Assembly: GCA_015680685.1 (NCBI GenBank)
Contig: MNCI01027002.1
Span: 62,001-126,000, forward strand
DNA: 64,000 nucleotides
Reading direction: 5' to 3'
Origin: Gnetum montanum
Lineage: Eukaryota > Streptophyta > Gnetopsida > Gnetales > Gnetaceae
The notes beneath the pieces are model-generated. The model ran no database searches and was not told the origin of the DNA. It worked only from the letters and a program-made list of their open reading frames with translations. The position numbers were made by a program, and so were the translations under genes. The stretch's first letter is position 1. Each line of letters opens with the position of its first letter. Shown piece after piece: positions 57,431 through 64,000 of this stretch.

Positions 57431-58213
57431 CCGCTCCGGCCTCGCCTGGGTAACTGGCCCAAATTTCCCGCATCATCCCTTCCAGCCACGCCTTTCGAAG
57501 CCACGAGCGCTCAAATCTGAACGGCCGAGGGCTCTGCACCATGTGTCTGTCCACCTAGCAGAAAATAGCCCAGTGATCCGAAGCCATTCTGACCCCACCA
57601 TACGCGTGCACGTTCTATCCGGTGAGTAGTGACTGGCTAACCCAGGCCCGGTCAATCCTAGACTGAACCCATGCGGCGCTGTGACGCCGGTTGCTCCAGG
57701 TGTACCGAAAGCCCATGAGTTTCAAGTCCGTGAGGGCCTTGCTTTGTAGCAGCACGTGGAAGTCAGATGCCCCCGGGGGCTCCGCCATGGAATCCCCAGA
57801 CTTCTCCCAGCAATACAATCTCTGATTAAAGTCTCCAATTAGCAACCACGCCGCTTCATCTGGCACCTGTCCTGCCACATGTTCCAGCTCCTGCAACCGC
57901 TCCTTCCACCCTTGGGCGCCATACACATTGGTGATCCAGCTGTCCAGCCTGGGTAGGTGGACCGTGATGCACCAATCCGACATGTATCGGACGATTGAGG
58001 CCTCCCTGGTGAGGACCGCAAGACCTCCGGCACGTCCCCAGCTCGGTACCAGATGGCTGTGCCACCCTGGCCAATCCAGCACCCGAGCCTCGGACAGCTG
58101 GAGTTTAGTTTCCTGTAAACAGACTACATCACACCTTTCATCTACCACCATGCATTGTAGGGTATGGCGTTTGTACGGGGTATCCTGGCCCCGGTAGTTC
58201 CATGAGAGAACCT

Positions 58214-59707
58214 TCATGGAGACAAATGTCGTTGGTATACCTCCTGGAGTGTGGGCTGCAAGCCCAGATCAACAAAGAGCTGCATGGCCTTGTGTCGCCG
58301 GGTGCTGTGTTCTGTTTTGCCCATCGTGACCACTGGCAGTGGCCTCACAAACCCATATTCGTTCTGTGGCTTGTTTTTCGTAGGAGGGGAAGAAGGCTGA
58401 GCTGTCCCGCGGCTCGTATTGATCCAGTCAGTAGTAGGAGGGGGCGACAGAGCCACGCCTTCTGGGCCTCCCGCCGTGGGGAGTGACCGCCTCTGTTCTA
58501 TGGGGGGTTGAGTCCCCCCTCCGACCAGAGCATGCAGGTAAGGTGCGTTAGTGGCGTTAATGGCTTCCCTGGCCGTCCCTACCAGACCCTTTTTGCGCCT
58601 TGCCAACACAGCTTGTGTCCCCAGCCTCTCTGGGCCGATTTGCGTCCCACCTTTCGTGGCGGTATGAGTCCCCCCTGAGTGTGGCGGGCCAGCCCTGCTA
58701 CCTCCCCCCAAACCATGTCCTTTCTTGCCAACCAGGTGCCATCTGCCCTTTGGATCGCGGGTCTGATTCGCACTGGCCAGGCAGCCCCCTGGAGTGGCCC
58801 GGGGCCACTGCATATTTTCGAAGTGTATGCGAACTCGCTCCTCTCCTAACTCGGAAGCCAACACTAGCACCTCAGGCTGTGTCTGCACCTGCAGAGGTCG
58901 CCAAACGCAGAACCGGGCGTAGCCCATGTGTTCCATGCCCTCTGTAATTTGATCAAATTTGATAAACTCCCCAAACTCCTATGCACATGAGATTAGACAC
59001 TCAGGGGACCAGTATTCCAATGGTAGGTCGTATAATCGAACCCATACCGGCGCCTGTTCAAACAGATTCATGTCGCGGTGGGCTCCCGGGCGCCAGGGAG
59101 CCAGGGCAAGGCCCCAAGCACCATAGAACCATGGCCCCCCCACCAGCACCTTTTTTCGATCCACCAGGGAAGCAAAACTAAACAGGAGACGGTCGTCGGC
59201 CAGGCATTTGACCGTCACTGTGTCTAACTCCCAAGCAGCCCACGCCCAACGTCGGATCAAATCTAGGCGAGGATGTATTCCTTCCGACACGAACTTACCA
59301 ATTAAACTTCGGGCCAGAGTGTCCAGCGTATCATGGTCTGGGCTCTAAACTTGGATCCTTAACTCAAGCCCCTCGGTAGTGGCCCTCTTCTCCACCGCTT
59401 GCTTAGCGTCTGCCGTCTGCTTCCATGTTGCGCCCACGGCGTTAGGGTCAGTGTCAAGGACCTCCTCGTTGCCTTTAGTGCCAAGATCTGATTGGCCTTG
59501 TACTGAGCTCTCCACGCCCTGTGTTAATCCTGCCCCGCCATGAGCTAAACCTGCCGCGTCGTGCTCTACCCCTACCGCTCCCTTTGCAGCCCCTGCCGTG
59601 CCGTGTGCTGCTCCCTTTGTAGCCCCTGCCGTGCCATGTGCTGCTCCATTTGTAGCCCCTGCTATGCCTTGTGCTACTCCTTTCCCGGCGTCTCCTTTCC
59701 CTGCCAT
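58214..59707 (-). pseudogene. LINE ORF1 (DUF4283 protein)
   Basis: The nucleic-acid-binding ORF of plant LINEs. ATG at 59707-59705 is preferred over upstream non-ATG codons. The first 60 codons are Ala/Gly-rich repeats (GAAHGTAGATKGAAHGTAGA). After one TAG near 59344 the DUF4283 domain follows: RSLIGKFVSEGIHPRL, RRWAWAAWELDTVTVK, DRLLFSFASLVDRKKVLVGG, PWFYGAWGLALAPWRPGAH, then FEQAPVWVRLYDLPLEYW. A second TAG (58981 region) precedes GYARFCVWRPL. I do not find the CCHC zinc knuckle that many relatives have after this domain. The C-terminal part is Gly/Pro/Thr-rich, and the ORF ends at TGA 58216-58214. With two stops it is probably inactive. Confidence 0.88.
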
Positions 59708-59742
59708 CTTTCCCTTACTCCCCAATTCTACTAAGACCTAAG

Positions 59743-59758
59743 ACGATAGGTCTTAGTT
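59743..59758. repeat. LINE target-site duplication, right
   Basis: ACGATAGGTCTTAGTT, identical to 54113-54128. Confidence 0.9.
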
Positions 59759-62700
59759 ACTTTCATTGCCAAATGGATAGGTCTTGGAAAAACCTCACTA
59801 TTAACATTGGATTATCTTATTAAATATTTAATGTCCAAAAAAGTCACAAATTTCTCAACAAAAATATAGATATTATATATTTTATCTAGAAATCTCTGAA
59901 GAGAGGTCTTGGTTACTATCATTACCAAAGGAACATACCAATAGGTCTTGGAATACTGCCACTACTAACATTCTTAGTGGTCAAGGCACATGCATCATCA
60001 AAAGGATAGGCCTTGACTATGGCTCACCACATATTAGTTGGCTCAATTGCTTAGTCTTATGATCTTGGTCAATTTTCCATTAAGGAACACCTCAGTATTA
60101 CATGTAGATGGGACCATCTAAAAGATTTGTAACTTCTACTACCAATCAAACAAACTTGATCACATTATATATTATTTTATTATATTCTAAATAAAAAATA
60201 TTTCCAAAATAGACCAAAAATTTCAAAATAACTAAAATTCCACAAAATTTTGCAAATTCCATTCATATCAAAGACTAATTCAAAATTATCATAAAATATC
60301 CAAAAAGTTGGCAAAATTCCCACATCATCTAATATTTTACCAAAATGACAAACTGACTTGAAAAAAAATACAATACAAATTTTCATATAAAAAAAGCTGA
60401 AACTATAAAAAATTCAGCAGAATCTTGACATAATAATTAAAGTTGTAAAAAATAATGAGGAATTAGGAAGAAAAAAGGAAAAAGAAAAAATTCACAACAA
60501 AATAAAGAAACCACATGAAAAGGAAAATAAAAATAAAATTTCTTATTGTGTTGCAAGACCTCTTAAAATTTTCTTATTGGCTTTCCTTCCTACTCAAAAA
60601 ACCTTGCAATATACTTTCACTTCATTCGAAACACATGCATTAGAAATCTTCCATGAGCCAAAACAACACATATTGAAGAACAAAATCTATTTACAAGCAG
60701 AAAAATGACATGCACCATGACACATAGCCCTAATACATGTATATAAATAGAAGAAACATACTTAGAATTAAAGATACTAAGTTGAAAATGGCTTAAAAAT
60801 GAAGAAACTAGGTGAAAAATGGTTTCTATTTGGAAGAAACAAAGCTTTGGCTATTTGGAACAAAAAAAAAGAAAAAAAGGAAGCAAAATTCACAAGGTAA
60901 TGAAGGAAAATGATATGATGTGTGTATCTTATATATATGTGCTTTAAGTGTAACATTATCATTTTATTTTTTATTTTATTCACTTACTTTTTGAAATTGA
61001 TTTTTTCTAACTTAATTTTAAATGTTTAATTTAATTTTTTCTAAAAAACGTTTTCATAAGTTCATTTTTTATTTCTTTCTCATAACTAATATTCTCAAGG
61101 TTCAAACACGCATAACAAGCACATATAGACTCTAAATAAAATTTTATTTGAATTTATAGGATCCATATCAAGTGCACTATATGTCCATATATTAAAATCA
61201 TATCAAAGCATCGCTCATCATAGTCATACAATTTATATGTCAAAAATTTCATTAAATTTTTAGTAACTAAAAATATGATATCTAGAGAATTGTAACTCTA
61301 ATTTTAGTGAACTAAGCATTAAAATTAGCATTTTTATATGTTCCAGACATATTGGTCAAGCCAAATTCTAGGTAGAATTCCAATCTAAGGTATTTTCTTA
61401 ATAAATCCTATTTATATAATATTAAGTTATAAATAAAAATGAACTTAGAATTTTAGTTTGATGACAAAACAAATAAAAGTTTGTATGCCTTGGGTAAGGT
61501 TAGAGTCTAAAATGCTCTATGGAAAGAGAATTATATAATGACATGTGCATAATAAAGAATAAAATATGCATAACCAAATACCTATAAAGGCATGATAATT
61601 GGCACAAAGAAAAAATTCCTAGGGTAATTGGATTTCAATATTTAATTTTAAAATATATGTAAAATGTATGATTGAGCTCCAACAACAATAAAAGAGAAGA
61701 ATACAAAACTGTAATAAAATATTTTAACAAGTATATTGTATTCACTAATGTCAGCCAATAACAAAAATAACAAAAGTAACTAGAATAATATAATCCTATT
61801 ATTTATTCAATAAAATTAGAACTAACGTATTGAAATGAAATGCATCTAATAGTAGTATATAATTTAATCTATGCAAAATTTAGGTTGTGGAAGTACACAT
61901 TAAGCTATGTTGTTTAGGGAATCCTGAAGATCAATGAGCACAATGTGTTCCTTAGTATCCTCAAACTAAACATTTAAGTAAAAATAATCATCTATTCTTG
62001 TTACATTTATTGTTAGTTGAGAACTTTTATAAGTTAACATTTAGTTTTCATGATAGAAATGTAATGTTTGTTCAATAGATACTTTGGATTTTTGAATGTA
62101 AAAAAACAACTTTTGTAGTTTCAATTTTACTATTTCATATTTGTTTACCTTGAGAAGATTTTGTTCATTAGAATGTTTTTGGAAATATGCTCTTTAGATG
62201 GTTGTGCATATAGTAATGATTTTCTTATGTGGTCTTGTATGGAAGATATGTTAATTGATAAAGCTGTTGAAGACTATTTTTTGTCAGTGTATGATTTGTC
62301 TTCAAGTGAGAGTGTGTTAGAGATGTAAAGACAAAATCTTAAGTTGACCTTAGTTATACTTTACTCTTCTTTTGATACATTCATTTGAGTTTTAGATGTC
62401 TAATAATTATTGTAAGATATCTAAAAGGAAAAAGAGTGAAGATGTGTTGAAGTTAAGTAATTAATTGCATGATGTTTTGATTACTTGGAACATTGTTCTA
62501 CCTATTGAATGCAATGTTAGGGTTTTTGTATCAACCTTGTTTTGCTTAGTCTTATGTTGGTGTTTTTATAAGGTATTGGGATTTATGATTGTAATGAAGT
62601 GAGAGTGTGAAGTATCCTTTTAAAGGTTTTAATCAAATCTTCAAAGTAGGAAAAGGTTATTTTTTGTACTTTTCTCCTTTTGGTTAATACTTCATAATAT

Positions 62701-62907
62701 GGCATTACATAGCATATGATATTTGCAAATGATTTTCAAAAATTTTTAGAAGTTAATATGCTAGCAATTTTAGGGTTGAACCATTAGGAATCCTATGTTC
62801 TTATGTGTCATGTCTTTTGATGTCTTAGTCTCAAGTAAACTTTTATTAGAATCTATTTAAGCTCTAGATTCAACCTCTTATAAGTGCTTTCTTGATGTTC
62901 TACCAAT
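59759..62907. other. AT-rich interval, including leader of a truncated Athila-like element at its right end
   Basis: 59759-59975 continues a local tandem repeat into which the LINE inserted: GATAGGTCTTAGTTAC at 59745 and GAGAGGTCTTGGTTAC at 59899, period about 150 bp counting the left flank. From 60000 to about 62000 I see nothing. From 62000 to 62907 the minus strand should hold the leader and gag of the element whose LTR starts at 62926, but no gag motif is recognisable. Confidence 0.5.
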
Positions 62908-62925
62908 TTCAACATAGATGTCATT
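62908..62925 (-). promoter_or_regulatory. Decayed primer-binding site of the right-edge Athila-like element
   Basis: The minus strand reads ATGACATCTATGTTGAAA, one base from the LTR end (CTCATCA). It relates to TTGGCGCCGTTGCCGGGG mainly by G-to-A and C-to-T changes, with about three transversions. Confidence 0.5.
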
Positions 62926-63960
62926 TGATGAGTGGTGAAGTACCCTTTACACCCAACCATACGAATCATAAGCACTCATGCATGATTCGGTTAAATTCCA
63001 TGGATGGGACTAGTTGTGGCATGTAGATCATTATGTCTTGATCGTAGTTCACTATCTTACCACTTGGACTAGTGGTAGCTTGTTATGTATGATTTAGTCC
63101 AAAGTGAGGCATATGATTCTTGATGTTGTTTTGGCCTTATGCTACTCCTAACAATAATAAAGAAATCAATTATTTAAACTAATTAACAATGGAAAGTAAA
63201 ATCTAAACTAGCCTATGGGTAATGCATGTCTATTCCTAGCTTCATGTACACGTCCTAAACCCATGTATCTACTACTGGATTACTAACCACTATGCTACTA
63301 GATGAACCAATAAATAATGTTGTTGGGATTACTAAGCAAATACATGTTTAGGCTTGAACCTAGTCATGCTCATTCTGCCAATTCATTAATATGTCTAGAA
63401 ACATAGATATTAACTAAGTACACAAAAAGTATATTGCATGGAAAGTAAATCTAATCTAAGTCAAAGCATTGCAATGAATAAGAATCAATCTCGATCTTAT
63501 TGTTGTTCATGGAATGTGTCTAAGTACATTGCCACTTGAATAAGATGTTGTACAACTAACTCAAATCGACACTATGACCAATTACTAACTATTCTCTAAG
63601 ACTAAAGAATAAAATTCCAAGAGTTTGGCTACTCTATTGACAAAGACTTCTTTTGAAACCATGCACCCAAGCGCTATATTTATAGGCTACCACACATCTT
63701 GCGATATTGGATATTCAACATGGAACCTTGGTCCCCAATATTGGGTACCTAATATTAGGGCTCCAATATTAGAGCCAAACAAAATACAGTTCATCATACA
63801 CCCACAACTAAATGAAAACTTGTCCTTGAGTGACTGAAAGAAGGAAAAAGTCCCTTACAAAATATTGGGAAGGTATGGGATTATTCACTAATGGTAACTA
63901 CTGATTGACTCTGAGTGCTGCATTACAAAATTTTATTCAAGTGGATGCATACAAAATGAC
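62926..63960 (-). repeat. 5' LTR, Athila-like copy D
   Basis: Closest relative of the LTR at 687: shared cores around GATGGGACTAGTTGTGG, the TTCACTATCTT phrase and CACTTGGACTAGTGGTAGCTT. TATA box on minus at 63677-63684 (TATAAATA). Past the TATA box, a CCAATATT-type repeat block (63700-63775) takes the place of the CATTGATG repeats of copies B and C. The U3 end is not reached with certainty before the window ends. Confidence 0.7.
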
Positions 63961-64000
63961 AAAGTGACAAAAATACTAGACAGATATTGAAGATTACAAA

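Larger units (their letters stand above)
54761..58217 (-). pseudogene. LINE ORF2: endonuclease - reverse transcriptase - zinc-finger tail
   Basis: The ATG at 58217-58215 overlaps the ORF1 stop (ATGA). The apurinic-type endonuclease is clean for 200 codons (58217-57618): MKVLSWNYRG, CLQETKL, VYGAQGWKERL, LLIGDFNQR, RYTWSNRR and SRIDRAWVS. Linker: PFRFERSWLRKAWLEGM, a GC-rich minisatellite (57190-57430), then ELAVLARL and YWRQRARIQWLQSGDR. RT (about 56790-55840): NKAPGPDGWPIEFF, LDITKVYDTVSW with the first Asp, a TAG, GLRQGDPLSPLLFL, HYADDTMIY (catalytic ADD) and LQMNTGKS. The thumb region is at 55676-55182, then a zinc-finger-reverse-transcriptase motif (GISPHCPLCNHA) cut by N. The tail after the gap (FRKLWQEITIARDG) ends near 54761. 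ORF2 nicks the target and copies the RNA there. Stops at the end of EN and inside RT make it inactive; a sequencing-gap effect cannot explain these. Confidence 0.9.
54129..59742 (-). mobile_element. Full-length plant non-LTR retrotransposon (LINE)
   Basis: A GC-rich, CpG-rich block in AT-rich DNA, bounded by a perfect 16-bp duplication. On the minus strand it carries ORF1 (DUF4283), ORF2 (endonuclease, RT, zinc-finger tail), a 3' untranslated region and a poly(A) tail (seen as the T run just after 54128). Target-primed reverse transcription explains the long duplication and the tail. The 5' end lies only a few tens of bases before ORF1, so it appears complete or nearly so. Only a few stops interrupt the ORFs, and CpGs are largely preserved, both pointing to a far younger age than the LTR elements. 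A 169-bp run of N (54924-55092) hides part of ORF2's end. Confidence 0.95.

Noticed and set aside
56392-57629. Several GC-rich plus-strand ORFs over the LINE
   Set aside because: They are reverse frames of LINE ORF2; the minus frame has endonuclease and RT motifs in order.
54129-59742. Bacterial contamination or horizontally acquired gene cluster, suggested by the GC jump
   Set aside because: DUF4283, plant LINE ORF2 motifs, a poly(A) tail and a perfect target duplication show a plant LINE insertion.

Overview
The window looks like intergenic DNA from a large, repeat-rich land-plant nuclear genome. It is AT-rich and almost entirely built of decayed retrotransposons: plant-type Ty3/gypsy relics (Tat/Ogre-like and Athila-like) and one plant DUF4283-type LINE. 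I see no intact host gene, tRNA, rRNA or CRISPR array. The species cannot be named from this sequence.

Layout. (1) 1-1560: gag remnant, primer-binding site and 5' LTR of a minus-strand Athila-like element that runs off the left edge. (2) 2137-20050: a complete but decayed plus-strand Tat-type element of 17.9 kb. It has 1.63/1.65-kb LTRs, a CCATT target duplication, gag, protease, RT, RNase H, a second (archaeal-type) RNase H and integrase. Between protease and RT, on the opposite strand, lies a 4.1-kb multi-exon reading frame (8645-12779). Its second and third exons resemble an FCP1/SCP-type HAD phosphatase, and its fourth resembles plant mobile or transposon-protein domains. This is the most unusual object in the window. 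(3) 21188-29687: a minus-strand gypsy element with about 1.95-kb LTRs, in which RT and integrase are joined by an internal deletion. (4) 30550-50105: a mosaic of minus-strand Athila-like relics. They comprise a gag fragment interrupted by a 355-bp foldback hairpin, a gag-PR-RT copy with PBS and 5' LTR (33345-38140), and a longer copy with gag, PR, RT, RH, INT, an unrecognised third ORF and a probable 3' LTR (39912-50105). (5) 54129-59742: a GC-rich, comparatively young LINE on the minus strand with a 16-bp target duplication and poly(A). It has ORF1 (DUF4283) and ORF2 (endonuclease, RT, zinc-finger tail), interrupted by an assembly gap. (6) 62926 to the right edge: another Athila-like 5' LTR with decayed PBS.

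All LTR elements except the Tat element lie on the minus strand. Most in-frame stops are TAG or TGA at positions where the family has Q or W, and LTR ends and PBS sites differ from consensus mainly by C-to-T and G-to-A changes. This is the usual mark of long methylation and deamination. The stretches between elements are AT-rich with short tandem duplications and no recognisable genes.
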